Notes: generated by a model not told the origin, from the letters alone. DNA of 64,000 bases from Bradyrhizobium iriomotense (GCF_030160715.1 NZ_BSOW01000009.1:1-64000), one strand, 5' to 3'; positions 46,158 through 55,504 are shown, numbered from the stretch's first letter. A program made the numbers and translations.

Positions 46158-47435
46158 TCACATCATCCCGCTCTCTTCCTCTTCCGCTTGCTCGATCAGC
46201 TTCTCGTCCACCACCACATCGCGCCGCGGCACGACGAAGATCATGGTGGAGGCGCACAGCAGCGAGATCGCTGTTATCGCCGAGGTCAGCGGCAGCGTCG
46301 TTGCGGAGTGGCCGCCGAGATAGGCGCCGAATTGCGACACCAGCGCACCAATGCCCTGCTGCAGGAAGCCCATGGCGCCCGATGCGGTGCCGGCGGCCTC
46401 CGGGCGGACGCTGATCGCGCCGGCCGCGGAATTCGCCATCACGAAGGCGTTGCCGATCATCACGATCATCTGCGTGCCGAACAGCCAGGCCGGGGCTTCG
46501 TTCCAGCCCGTAAAACTCCAGACCAGGTTCAGCACGCTGCCGCTGAGCTGGAGCGCGAGCCCGAACCAGATCAGCCTTTCCAGCGAGTGCCGCGGCGCAA
46601 AGCGCACGCAGGCGAGATTGCCGACCAGATACGCAAAGCCGGTGGTCGCGAACCACGCGCCATATTCGGCGCTGCTGCGGCCCATCTGCGTCACCACGAT
46701 ATAGGGGCCGCCGCCGGCGAAGGTGAAGATGATCTGCGAGGCCAGCACCTGGCACAGCACATAGCCGACGAAGGCGCGGTTGCGGATGAGGCTGCCGACG
46801 TCACCACGAAAGCCGCTGCCGGCAGCGCGGGCGCGGCGCGTCTCGGGTAGCGCCAGCGCGATGCCGACGGCGATTGCGAGCGCGCCTCCCGTTATGGCGT
46901 AGAAGATCGCGCGCCAGCCGAACGCGGTCTCGATCAAGCCGCCGGTCAAAGGCGAGAGCATTTGCGCGATCATCATGACGGCGATGACGAGGCTGATCAT
47001 CGCGCCGACGCGCTCGCGCTCGTAGAGATCGCGAATGATGGCGCGGCTCACCACCATGCCGGTGGCCCCGCCCAGCGCTTGGAAGAAGCGTGCGGCGATC
47101 AGTTGCGGCAGGTTGTCGGCGAAGATGCAGGCGATGCTCGCCGCGACCATCAGCGCGAGCCCCGCGAGCAGCACTGGTCGCCGTCCGAACCGGTCCGACA
47201 GCGGTCCCATGATGATCTGCGAGCAGGCGATGCCGACCATGTAGAGCGACACCGTCATCTGCGCGACGGAGATGTCGCGACCGAACGTCGTCGCCAGCAC
47301 CGGCAGCGCCGGAACCAGCATGTAGAGCGAGATCGGCGCGACGCCGGTCATGGCGACGAGCAACATCAGCATCACGCGCGACGTCGCGAGGTTCTGTTGC
47401 GCCGAGAGCGTCGGCTTGCCCATCATGCCATGCAT
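46158..47435 (-). CDS. Bcr/CflA-like MFS drug exporter
   Basis: This 425-residue, 12-span proton antiporter is of the DHA1 group. ISLYMLVPALPVLATTF is helix 1 with the family proline, PLSDRFGRRPVLLAGLAL is motif A, and VSRAIIRDLYERERVGAM the conserved loop after helix 4. The C-terminus is acidic (EQAEEEESGMM). The group exports bicyclomycin, chloramphenicol or dipeptides. The substrate here is unknown. Starts at Met1, Met4 or Met5 are possible. Confidence 0.88.
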   Translation of the reverse strand: MHGMMGKPTLSAQQNLATSRVMLMLLVAMTGVAPISLYMLVPALPVLATTFGRDISVAQMTVSLYMVGIACSQIIMGPLSDRFGRRPVLLAGLALMVAASIACIFADNLPQLIAARFFQALGGATGMVVSRAIIRDLYERERVGAMISLVIAVMMIAQMLSPLTGGLIETAFGWRAIFYAITGGALAIAVGIALALPETRRARAAGSGFRGDVGSLIRNRAFVGYVLCQVLASQIIFTFAGGGPYIVVTQMGRSSAEYGAWFATTGFAYLVGNLACVRFAPRHSLERLIWFGLALQLSGSVLNLVWSFTGWNEAPAWLFGTQMIVMIGNAFVMANSAAGAISVRPEAAGTASGAMGFLQQGIGALVSQFGAYLGGHSATTLPLTSAITAISLLCASTMIFVVPRRDVVVDEKLIEQAEEEESGMM

Positions 47436-47554
47436 GGATCGACACTAGCCGCATCGTGCGCAAGCCGAATACGGATGTTTCGGCATACGGCCATGCGTGA
47501 TGCCGGCACCGCAAATCTACCGTCACCAGACACGGCGTCGCCGCCACAAAGCAG

Positions 47555-47660
47555 GTGTCATCGTCCGGCTTGACCGGACGATCCAGTACGCTGCGGCGTC
47601 TCCGTATGCGACTGCTGTCTCTGGAATACTGGATTCCCCGCTTTCGCGGGGAATGACAGG
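47555..47660. repeat. Intergenic palindromic repeat, family A copy 5
   Basis: TGTCATCGTCCGGCTTGACC starts the element, ATCCAGTACG and ATACTGGAT are the middle partners, and TCCCCGC-TTTC-GCGGGGA with ATGACA ends it. It lies in the 268-base gap between two minus-strand genes. Confidence 0.85.
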
Positions 47661-47703
47661 GAGGCTGCAGTGAGACTTGCGCTGAACGCGACGGAGCTAT
47701 GCG

Positions 47704-49530
47704 CTATTTCAGCTCCGCCGTCGCCTCGTCGAGCCACGCCTTGGTGGCCTCATCGAGTGCGGGCCGCACTTCCGCTCTGACACGGGCGTGGTAGGCGTTC
47801 AGCCAGTCGAGCTCGTCCCTGCTCAGCATCACCACCTCGATCAGCCGGCGGTCGATCGGGGCGAGCGTCAGCGTCTCGAAGGCGTTCATCGGCTTCTCGG
47901 CGCCGGCGATGTCGGCGGCAACGACCAGCTCGAGATTCTCGATCCGGATGCCAAAACCGTCGGTCTTGTAGTAGCCGGGCTCGTTGGACAGGATCATGCC
48001 GCGCTTGAGCGGCGTGGTGCCGAGCTTCGAAATGCGCGCCGGCCCTTCATGCACGGAGAGATAGCTGCCGACGCCGTGGCCGGTGCCGTGCTCGAAATCG
48101 ACACCGGCGGCCCAGAGATATTGTCGGGCCAGCGTATCGAGCTGCGCGCCGGTGGTGCCGTCGGGAAAGACCGCGCGCGCGATCGCGATATGGCCGCGCA
48201 GCACGCGGGTGAAGCGGTCGCGCATCTCCGCGGTGGGCTCGCCGATGGCCATGGTGCGCGTGACGTCGGTGGTGCCGTCCTCATACTGCGCGCCGGAATC
48301 GATCAGCAGCAGATCGCCGCGCGCGATGCGGCGGTTGCTCTTGCGGGTGACACGGTAATGCACGATGGCGCCGTTCGGGCCCGTTCCGGAAATGGTCGGG
48401 AACGACACGTCCCTCAAGGCACCGGTGTCGCGCCGGAAGGTCTCCAGCGCCTCCACCGCGTCGATCTCGGTGAGCTTGCCCGAGGGCGCCTCGCGATCGA
48501 TGAAGGCGAGGAAACGCGCCAGCGCCACCGCGTCGCGGCGGTGTGCGGTCTTCGTCCCTGAGATCTCGGTGGCGTTCTTGACCGCCTTCAGCAGCGTCAC
48601 CGGATCGGCGCCGCGCAGCGGCTTGCCGCCACCGCTCGTGATCAGCCGGCTGAGCGCGTCGGCGGCGGTCGCATTGTCCAGCGCGATCGCAGCGCCGCTC
48701 TTGGCGAGCGCCATCAGCGTCGGCGTCAGTGCATCGGGCTCGCGCACGTCGGCGGACTGCTCGAGATGGTCGCGCGTCAGGTTGGAGAGTTTGCGGTGGT
48801 CGATGAACACGGTCGGCCGGCCGTCCTTCGGCACCAGGGCGTAGGACAGCGGCAACGGCGTGTGTGCGACGTCACCACCGCGGATGTTGAAGGTCCAGGC
48901 CACCGCATGGCTGTCGGACAGCACCAGCGCATCGGCGCCGAGCTTGCCGATGTCGCTGCGGATCTGCGTGAGCTTCTCCGTCTCCGCGATCCCCGCATAT
49001 TGCAGGGCGTGAACCATGACCGGCGCGATTGGCGCAGGTGGCCGGTCATGCCAGACGGCGTCGATCGGGTTCGAGTCGACCGCCACCAGCTCGGCGCCGG
49101 CCTTGGCGCAGGCGGCGGACAGGCGCTCGGCTGCTGCAAAAGTGTGCAGCCACGGGTCAAATCCTAGGCGGTCGCCGGACTTCAGATGGGCGGACAGCCA
49201 GCTTTCCGGCGGCGGCTCGATCAGGGATTCCACCGCCCAGGCCTTGGCATCGACCTGCTTGGCCGCTTGCAGCGTATAGCGGCCGTCGACGAACACCGCC
49301 GCCTCTTGCGGCAGCACGACCGCCAGTCCCGCCGAGCCGGTGAAGCCGGTGAGCCAGGCCAGACGCTCCTCCGATGGCGCCACATATTCATTCTGCTGCT
49401 GGTCGGCGCGCGGAACGACGAAGCCGGTGAGCTTGCGGCGGGCGAGTTCTTCGCGAAGCGCCGCAAGCCGCGCGCTCAATGCGACGCCGGCTTCGGGCTC
49501 CTCGAATGTCTGGAAGTGAGCTTCGAACAT
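47704..49530 (-). CDS. Xaa-Pro aminopeptidase (M24B family)
   Basis: This two-metal aminopeptidase removes N-terminal residues preceding proline. The 608-residue protein has two creatinase-like N-terminal domains and a C-terminal pita-bread domain. Metal ligands are visible: Asp in LLIDSGAQYEDGTTDVTRT (both Asp positions), His in EHGTGHGVGSYLSVHEGP, Glu in SNEPGYYKTDGFGIRIENLE. The three-domain length matches the long, human XPNPEP1-like type rather than E. coli PepP. It is cytosolic, with no signal peptide. Confidence 0.92.
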   Translation of the reverse strand: MFEAHFQTFEEPEAGVALSARLAALREELARRKLTGFVVPRADQQQNEYVAPSEERLAWLTGFTGSAGLAVVLPQEAAVFVDGRYTLQAAKQVDAKAWAVESLIEPPPESWLSAHLKSGDRLGFDPWLHTFAAAERLSAACAKAGAELVAVDSNPIDAVWHDRPPAPIAPVMVHALQYAGIAETEKLTQIRSDIGKLGADALVLSDSHAVAWTFNIRGGDVAHTPLPLSYALVPKDGRPTVFIDHRKLSNLTRDHLEQSADVREPDALTPTLMALAKSGAAIALDNATAADALSRLITSGGGKPLRGADPVTLLKAVKNATEISGTKTAHRRDAVALARFLAFIDREAPSGKLTEIDAVEALETFRRDTGALRDVSFPTISGTGPNGAIVHYRVTRKSNRRIARGDLLLIDSGAQYEDGTTDVTRTMAIGEPTAEMRDRFTRVLRGHIAIARAVFPDGTTGAQLDTLARQYLWAAGVDFEHGTGHGVGSYLSVHEGPARISKLGTTPLKRGMILSNEPGYYKTDGFGIRIENLELVVAADIAGAEKPMNAFETLTLAPIDRRLIEVVMLSRDELDWLNAYHARVRAEVRPALDEATKAWLDEATAELK

Positions 49531-49716
49531 GCTGTGTCTATCTTAGGGTGATGGGGATTGCTCCGCAATGTGGACGCAATCGTTAGTCATTGGCATAGAC
49601 TGTGCTTGCGAAGTTCCATTCGCGTCGAGTGGAGTAAAGGATGCGGCTTCCGCGCTTCGTCCGGATGACAGGGCAAAAAGAGCAAGTGGTTCATCTCAAC
49701 GGCGAGGGGACACACG

Positions 49717-49899
49717 ATGCCTGCGTTTACGTTTGAAAAGATATCGCCTCCGCTCCGCCGCGGATCGTCCTCACCCGAGCCAGAGAAACCGCGCGGTGTT
49801 CTCTACCAGATGATCGACCGTTTCGCCGAGCGCCGCGCCAAGCGGATGTTGCGCGAGAAGCACGAGCCGATTCGCCACGACGACAAGCCGGTGGAATAG
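49717..49899 (+). CDS. Small basic conserved protein of unknown function
   Basis: This 60-residue cytosolic protein starts MPAFTFEKISPPLRRG and carries a helical basic middle (YQMIDRFAERRAKRMLREKH). GAGGGG lies 9 bases before the ATG. There is no signal peptide, cysteine or known motif. It seems typical of short conserved Bradyrhizobium proteins, though that is from memory. A convergent hairpin at 49921 separates it from prmA. Confidence 0.6.
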   Translation: MPAFTFEKISPPLRRGSSSPEPEKPRGVLYQMIDRFAERRAKRMLREKHEPIRHDDKPVE

Positions 49900-49920
49900 C
49901 GCCGCATTGTCGGCAGCGTA

Positions 49921-49948
49921 GGGTGGGTTACGCTTCGCTAACCCACCC
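49921..49948. terminator. Bidirectional hairpin between convergent genes
   Basis: GGGTGGGTTA (49921-49930) and TAACCCACCC (49939-49948) form a perfect 10-bp stem with an 8-base loop. It lies between the small basic protein gene and the end of prmA and could terminate both. The word GTAGGGTGGGTTACGC is a widespread bacterial repeat. Confidence 0.7.
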
Positions 49949-49956
49949 ACAGCAGT

Positions 49957-50844
49957 TCAACCCATCTTCCGCAGCAACAGGCTGCTCCAGCCCTCGATCC
50001 GCAAGTGCCGAACGGGCACGAGGCCGCGCGCGCGGTAGGCGGCGATCACGGCGGGGGCCTGGGGCGTCAGAAGCCCGGAGAGGATGACCTGCGCGCCGGG
50101 CGCAAGATGCCGTGTCATGGGGCCCGCCAATTGCCGCAGCGGATTGGCGAGGATGTTGGCCAGCACCAGGTCGAACGGGGCCCATCTGCCAAAATCGGGC
50201 GCGGCAAAGCCGGTGGCGCGGATCGCATGCACGTTGTGGCCGGCCTCGTTTAGCACCGCATTCTCACGGGCGACGCACACCGAGGGCGGGTCGATGTCGC
50301 TCGCCAGCACCGCGCGATGCAGCGCCTTGGCCGCCGCGATCGCCAGCACGCCGGTCCCGGTGCCGAGGTCGAGCACGCGCTTCGGCCGGGAACCTTTCAA
50401 AACATGGTTAAGCAACAGTAGGCAGCCACGCGTCGTGCCGTGATGGCCGGTGCCGAAGGCGAGTGCCGCCTCGATCTCGATGGCGAGCTTGTTCGGCGGC
50501 ACGCGGTCGCGATCATGACTGCCATGCACGACGAAGCGTCCTGCCGGCACGGGCACCAGATCCGCAAGGCTCGCCTTGACCCAATCCTTGGCCTCGACGC
50601 TGTCGAACACCAGCGTGTCCGCGATCTGGCTGCCTGCCGTTTCAGTGATGATTCCCTTAAGGAAATCCTGATCCGGCGCATCCGCGAAGTGCAGCGTGAC
50701 GTCCCAGCGCCCGTCCGGCTGCTCGAACGCGGCGACCGCCGCGTCGCCATCGAAAAAGATCTCGGTCAGGACATCGACGACGCGTTTGGCGGCGGCCTCG
50801 TCGCCGATCGCAAAGCTGGCGCGGTGGGTGGGGGAAGGGGGCAT
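49957..50844 (-). CDS. prmA: Ribosomal protein L11 methyltransferase
   Basis: PrmA trimethylates lysines of L11 with S-adenosylmethionine. From the ATG at 50844 the protein is 295 residues. A TTG at 50877 would add 11 residues. The Rossmann motif LDLGTGTGVLAIAAAKALH and the catalytic NPPY-equivalent region LANILANPLRQLA are present, as is FGTGHHGTTRGCLLLL, a PrmA signature. It is cytosolic and monocistronic. Confidence 0.93.
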   Translation of the reverse strand: MPPSPTHRASFAIGDEAAAKRVVDVLTEIFFDGDAAVAAFEQPDGRWDVTLHFADAPDQDFLKGIITETAGSQIADTLVFDSVEAKDWVKASLADLVPVPAGRFVVHGSHDRDRVPPNKLAIEIEAALAFGTGHHGTTRGCLLLLNHVLKGSRPKRVLDLGTGTGVLAIAAAKALHRAVLASDIDPPSVCVARENAVLNEAGHNVHAIRATGFAAPDFGRWAPFDLVLANILANPLRQLAGPMTRHLAPGAQVILSGLLTPQAPAVIAAYRARGLVPVRHLRIEGWSSLLLRKMG

Positions 50845-51006
50845 TTGCTTCAGATCTGCTCGCTCAGTTCGGTCCAATTTTATGAGTTTTCGCCTCGCAT
50901 CATTCTCAAAACTTGTGGTTCCCTTGTTTATTCAACTTTAGGTTCCGCTCCGTAGATTACCGGATGTTGGGTGCAGCCAACGCAACTGGAAATTGGAGGC
51001 ATAATC

Positions 51007-51171
51007 TTGAAGCGCATGGTTCAAAAGTTTTGGTCCGATGAGTCCGGCGCCACCGCGATCGAATACGGTCTGATCGCAGCCGGCATCGCCCTGGCGATCA
51101 TTACCGTGGTCAACAACCTGGGCACCAGCCTGAATGACAAGTTCGGTTCAATTAGCAGCTCCTTGAAGTAA
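51007..51171 (+). CDS. Flp-family type IVb pilin, orphan, TTG start
   Basis: This 54-residue prepilin carries the family core ESGATAIEYGLIAAGIALAI. Cleavage by a prepilin peptidase is expected at Gly-Ala before TAIEYGL, with Glu and Tyr at the usual +4 and +5 positions. The start is set at TTG 51007 because GGAGG at 50995-50999 is 7 bases from it and 16 from the ATG at 51016. It also gives MKRMVQKFW, the common basic leader. No tad/cpa assembly genes lie nearby, so the machinery is elsewhere or the pilin is used alone. Confidence 0.9.
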   Translation: MKRMVQKFWSDESGATAIEYGLIAAGIALAIITVVNNLGTSLNDKFGSISSSLK

Positions 51172-51221
51172 TTTCCGCCTCCCTTTTTCCGGGCGGGGGC
51201 TATTTCATTGAAGACAACGAC

Positions 51222-51263
51222 CGACGCCCGCGGGGGAAAGCCCCTTGCGGGCGAAGTCGTTTT
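51222..51263 (+). terminator. Hairpin after the Flp pilin gene
   Basis: CGCCCGCGGGG around 51225-51235 pairs with CCCCTTGCGGGCG at 51241-51253 around AAAG, and GTCGTTTT follows. The stem is strong but the T-run is short. Confidence 0.5.
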
Positions 51264-51303
51264 GGCGTGTGGCTCGCAGGATTCCCCTGCTTTAACCCAG
51301 GGT

Positions 51304-51451
51304 TTGTCCACCGGCTCGTCCACAGCGATATCCCGAATTTGCCCCCAGGATATCCCCGGCTTGGTCCCCAAGATTCCCCCGCGATTTTCGCGCGACCTTT
51401 CCCCACGCGCCGGGCAGGCCCGAGCACAGGCTATCCACACGCTTATCCACG
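51304..51451 (+). other. Array of DnaA-box-like 9-mers
   Basis: TTGTCCACC (51304), TCGTCCACA (51316), CTATCCACA (51431) and TTATCCACG (51443) lie in one orientation, as two pairs with 12-base spacing. The last two differ from the strong box TTATCCACA at one position each. GATATCCC-type words and TTCCCCACG lie between the pairs. It may titrate DnaA or control the neighbouring genes. Nothing here shows a replication origin. Confidence 0.4.
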
Positions 51452-53053
51452 GCCTGCGAACAGCGAGCGGTGATCCCTCAGGATCGCCCGGGCGGCATTG
51501 TGGCCGGGGGCGCCGGTGACGCCGCCGCCGGGATGGGCGCCGGAGCCGCAGTGATAGAGGCCCTTCAGCGGTCCGCGATAGTCGGCATGTCCGAGCATCG
51601 GGCGTGCCGAGAACAATTGGTTCAGCGTCAGTGCGCCGTGAAAAATATCGCCGCCGAGCAGGCCGAATTGCCGCTCGAGATCGAGCGGGGAGAGGATCTG
51701 GCGGCCGAGCACGCTCGCCGCAAAGCCAGGTGCGTAGTTGTCCACCGTCGCGATCATGAGGTCGGCGACCTCCTCGCGGTGGTTGTCCCATGATCTGCCC
51801 TCGGGGAGCTCCGGCGCGGCGTGCTGGCAGAACAGGCTGGCGACGTGCTTGCCGTCGGGCGCTAGCGTGTCGTCGAGCGTCGAAGGGATCAGCATCTCCA
51901 CCACCGGCTCACGGCTCCAGCCATGCGCGCGCGCATCGAGATAAGCGCGATCCATATAGGCCAGGCTCGGTGCGATGATGATGCCGGAGGTCAGATGATC
52001 GCCCTCGCCGGGGAGCGCCGCGAAGGACGGCAGGCGGTCGAGCGCGACGTTCATGCGGAAGGTGCCGGAGCCGTTCTTCCAGTGCCGGATGCGGGCGAGG
52101 AAGTCGGCGGGCAGGGCGTCCGCAGCGACGAGGCGCGTGTAGAGCAGCTTTGGATTGACGTTCGACGCAACGTATTTTGCGCGGATGCTCTCGCCGCTCT
52201 CGAGCACGACGCCCACAGCGCGATCGCGCTCGACGATCACCTCGCGCACGCCGGCATTGGTTTGAATCGCAACGCCTCGGTCGCGCGCGGTGCGCGCCAT
52301 CGCCTGCGTGATCGCGCCCATGCCGCCGATGGCGTGGCCCCAGACGCCCTTCTTGCCGTTCACCTCGCCGAAGGCGTGGTGCAGCATTACGTAGGCCGAA
52401 CCTGCCGCATAAGGGCTCGCATAATTGCCGACGATGGCATCGAAGCCGAACAGCGCCCTGACGAGATCGTGCTCGAACCGCTCGTCCAGCATCTCGCCGG
52501 CTGAACGCGTGAAAAGGTCGAGCAGGCTACGGCTCTGCTCCAGCGTGAGCTTGCGCAGGATGTTGGCGCTTTGCAGCGCGTTGACGCTCTCGCGGATCGC
52601 AGCCTGACCGAAGCCGTCGAGCAGATTCGGCGGCGCACGCAGCACGAACTGGCGCAGCACGTCGGCGATCGCCTCGAGCTCGCGCGAAAAGCCGTCGAGG
52701 GCCTCGGCATCATGCGCGCTGAACCGCGCCACGGACTCTTTCGTTCGCCCCTCACCCGTGAGGAGATAGCTGCCATCGGGAGCGGGCAGAAAATTCTGCG
52801 CACGCCGCTCGACGATGCGCAGGCCTTGCTCGACAAGCTTGAGATCGCTGATGACCTGCGGATTGAGCAGGCTCACCGTATAGGCCGCGACCGAATTCCT
52901 GAAACCGGGGTGGAACTCCTCGGTCACCGCGGCTCCGCCCACCACCTTGCGCCGCTCGACCACCGTCACCCGCAGCCCCGCCATCGCGAGATAGGCCGCG
53001 CAGGTGAGGCCGTTGTGGCCTGCGCCGATGATGACGACGTCGGTTTCGGTCAT
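51443..53053 (-). CDS. FAD-dependent phytoene-dehydrogenase-like oxidoreductase
   Basis: This 536-residue flavoprotein has the N-terminal dinucleotide motif DVVIIGAGHNGLTCAAYLAMAGLRVTVVE and the C-terminal FAD motif around LKGLYHCGSGAHPGGGVTGAPGHNAA. It resembles the PYROXD2/CrtI superfamily, whose members oxidise or desaturate diverse substrates. No carotenoid genes are near, so the substrate is unknown. The start chosen is the ATG at 53053; one at 53074 would add seven residues. It is divergent from the next gene. Confidence 0.85.
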   Translation of the reverse strand: MTETDVVIIGAGHNGLTCAAYLAMAGLRVTVVERRKVVGGAAVTEEFHPGFRNSVAAYTVSLLNPQVISDLKLVEQGLRIVERRAQNFLPAPDGSYLLTGEGRTKESVARFSAHDAEALDGFSRELEAIADVLRQFVLRAPPNLLDGFGQAAIRESVNALQSANILRKLTLEQSRSLLDLFTRSAGEMLDERFEHDLVRALFGFDAIVGNYASPYAAGSAYVMLHHAFGEVNGKKGVWGHAIGGMGAITQAMARTARDRGVAIQTNAGVREVIVERDRAVGVVLESGESIRAKYVASNVNPKLLYTRLVAADALPADFLARIRHWKNGSGTFRMNVALDRLPSFAALPGEGDHLTSGIIIAPSLAYMDRAYLDARAHGWSREPVVEMLIPSTLDDTLAPDGKHVASLFCQHAAPELPEGRSWDNHREEVADLMIATVDNYAPGFAASVLGRQILSPLDLERQFGLLGGDIFHGALTLNQLFSARPMLGHADYRGPLKGLYHCGSGAHPGGGVTGAPGHNAARAILRDHRSLFAGRG

Positions 53054-53217
53054 GAAAGCTTCAACATTGTCCATTGTCGCCGCAGAGGCGGTGCCGGAAA
53101 TGACGCCTGTATATCAGGCATTCCCTGGCGCGACAGTCCCACCATTTATTGCCCGTTCATGCGCCTTGTGCTCCATTGCGCGCGCCCGGCGACCGCCGGG
53201 GTTTTGCCGGAGCTTTC

Positions 53218-55497
53218 ATGGATTCGATCGTGCCTCCCGCCGTCACCGAGCAGCCGTCCGCCTCGCGCAACCGGCTGGTGCTGACGGTCTACACCGCCGC
53301 GATCTTCGTCAGCGCGCTGCTGCTGTTCTCGGTGCAGCCGCTGTTCACGAAAATGGTGCTGCCGCGGCTCGGCGGCTCGCCCGCGGTGTGGTCGGTGGCG
53401 ATGGTGTTCTTCCAGTCGCTGCTGCTCGCGGGCTATGCCTATGCGCACTTCCTGATGCAGATCAGGAACCGCGCGATTCCGGTCGCCATCCATCTCGTGC
53501 TGCTGGTGGTCGCGTTGCTGACGCTGCCGCTGGGAATCGCGCATTCCTTCGGCGAGCCGCCGACCTCGGGCTATGCGTTCTGGCTGCTCGGCCTGTTCGC
53601 GGTGTCGATCGGGCTGCCGTTCTTCGCGCTCGCCGCCAACAATCCGCTGTTGCAGGCCTGGTTCGTCCGCACCGGCCACCCTGATGGTCCCGATCCCTAT
53701 TTCCTCTACTCCGCTTCCAACATCGGCAGCTTCCTCGCGCTGTTGTCCTATCCGGTGCTGCTGGAGCCGGTGTTCACGCTGCGGACCCAGAATTGGCTCT
53801 GGACCGGCGGTTACGGTCTCTTGATCCTGCTGATCGCGGCCTGCGGCGTGCTGCTGCTGCGTTCGCCGGCACTGGCGGTGGCCGATGCGCGAACCGAAGA
53901 CACCGATGCGCCGGCACCGAGCCTCGTGACGCGCGCGCGCTGGATCTTCCTCGCCGCCGTGCCGTCGGGCCTCCTGATCGCGGTGACCGCGCATATCTCG
54001 ACCGACGTCGCCGCCGCGCCGCTTTTGTGGGTGCTGCCGTTGTCGCTGTATCTGTTGACCTGGGTGCTGGTGTTCCAGTCGCGTCCATTACTGCCGCACA
54101 AATGGATGCTGATGCTCCAGCCGCTTGCGATCGCGGGCGTCATCTTCCTTCTCGCCTTTGGCGGCGAGCAGAACCTGCTGCTGACGCTCGGCGGCCACCA
54201 GCTGTGCTTCTTCGTCATCGCCATGGCCTGCCACGGCGAGCTGGCGCGCACCCGGCCTGCCGCGAAATATCTCACCGGCTTCTACGTCGCGTTGTCGTTC
54301 GGCGGCATGGTCGGCGGCCTGTTCGCAGGCCTCGTCGCGCCATTCACCTTCTCCTGGATCGCGGAATATCCGATCCTGATCGCGCTCGCCGCGCTATGCC
54401 GGCCATCGGCAGGCGAGCGGCTTGCTCCCGTCATGAAGTGGTACTGGCTCGCGCTCGCCGCGCTGGCGCTCGCGCTGGTGGCGCCGTCCTACTCGACCGG
54501 CGAGGTCACGACCTGGTTCGAGGATCACCGCGTCTGGATCGCCGGCGCCGTCGGCCTGCTCGCAGCGCTTCTGGCGCTCGCGCTCAATGCCAACCGCTGG
54601 AAGATCTTTGCGACGATCGCGCTCGCGCTGACGCTGACCCGCGTCTATCCGGCCGATGAAGGCCGCGTCGAGACGGTGCGCAGCTTCTTCGGCGTGCACA
54701 AGATCGTGGTGACGCCCGGCGGCTATTTCCACGTGCTGATGCACGGCACCACGATCCATGGCGCCGAGCGCTTCCTCAACAATGACGGCACGCCGGTCGC
54801 GGGGCGGCCCGAGCCGATCACCTACTACCACAAGGACGGCGGCATCGGTCAGGCCATCACCGCTCTGCGCGAGCGCAAGGGCGCGCCGCTGAAGGTCGCC
54901 GCCATCGGGGTCGGCTCCGGCACGCTTGCCTGCGCCGCCGAGCCGGGCGAAAGCTGGAAGTTCTTCGAGATCGACCAGACCATGGTCGATACCGCGAGCG
55001 ATCCGAAGTATTTCCGCTACATCTCGAGCTGCGCGCCGGGCCTGAAGCCGGTCATCGGCGATGCGCGGCTGACCTTCGCCAAGGAGCCCGACGGCATCTA
55101 TGACCTCATCATCGTCGATGCCTATTCGTCCGACGCGATCCCGATCCATCTCGCCACTGAAGAGGCGATGAAGATCTACAAGGACAAGCTCGCCCCGCAC
55201 GGCGCGGTCGTGATGCACATCTCCAACCGCCATCTCGATCTCGAGCCGGTCGTGGTCGGCATCGCCGATGCCAACGATCTCAAGAGCTGGGTCTACAACG
55301 AGGATTCCGGCCGCGACGCCGACTACATCTTCTCGACCGACGTCGTCGTCTCCGCGCGCGAGGAAGCCGATGTCGGCAAGCTCGCCTCCTCCAAGCAATG
55401 GGAGGAGACCGAGGCCGACGACAGGGTGCGGGTCTGGACCGACGATTACTCCAACATCATCGGCGCGCTGTATCGGCGTCTGCGGGATGGGGAGTAG
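53218..55497 (+). CDS. Membrane-fused spermidine-synthase-like protein
   Basis: From the ATG at 53218 (GGAG 9 bases upstream), this 759-residue protein carries about 12 membrane spans in residues 1-500 and a spermidine-synthase-like methyltransferase fold in the last 230. The SAM/dcSAM loop is AAIGVGSGTLACAAEPG, followed by FFEIDQTMVD, VIGDARLTF and DLIIVDAYSSDAIPIHL. The GGGDG motif of true spermidine synthases is GVGSG here. A synthase-transporter fusion is known as an architecture, but its product is not established. Confidence 0.85.
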   Translation: MDSIVPPAVTEQPSASRNRLVLTVYTAAIFVSALLLFSVQPLFTKMVLPRLGGSPAVWSVAMVFFQSLLLAGYAYAHFLMQIRNRAIPVAIHLVLLVVALLTLPLGIAHSFGEPPTSGYAFWLLGLFAVSIGLPFFALAANNPLLQAWFVRTGHPDGPDPYFLYSASNIGSFLALLSYPVLLEPVFTLRTQNWLWTGGYGLLILLIAACGVLLLRSPALAVADARTEDTDAPAPSLVTRARWIFLAAVPSGLLIAVTAHISTDVAAAPLLWVLPLSLYLLTWVLVFQSRPLLPHKWMLMLQPLAIAGVIFLLAFGGEQNLLLTLGGHQLCFFVIAMACHGELARTRPAAKYLTGFYVALSFGGMVGGLFAGLVAPFTFSWIAEYPILIALAALCRPSAGERLAPVMKWYWLALAALALALVAPSYSTGEVTTWFEDHRVWIAGAVGLLAALLALALNANRWKIFATIALALTLTRVYPADEGRVETVRSFFGVHKIVVTPGGYFHVLMHGTTIHGAERFLNNDGTPVAGRPEPITYYHKDGGIGQAITALRERKGAPLKVAAIGVGSGTLACAAEPGESWKFFEIDQTMVDTASDPKYFRYISSCAPGLKPVIGDARLTFAKEPDGIYDLIIVDAYSSDAIPIHLATEEAMKIYKDKLAPHGAVVMHISNRHLDLEPVVVGIADANDLKSWVYNEDSGRDADYIFSTDVVVSAREEADVGKLASSKQWEETEADDRVRVWTDDYSNIIGALYRRLRDGE

Positions 55498-55504
55498 AAA
55501 GTTC

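Noticed and set aside
49641..49736. 31-codon ORF overlapping the start of the small basic protein gene, with GGAG upstream
   Set aside because: The peptide has no distinctive features, it overlaps the next start by 20 bases in another frame, and the ribosome-like GGAG could be chance. Conservation would be needed to accept it.
51304..51451. Replication origin at the DnaA-box-like array
   Set aside because: There is no AT-rich unwinding region, no dnaA, hemE, parA or parB nearby, and only one-orientation imperfect boxes. Kept as an array only.
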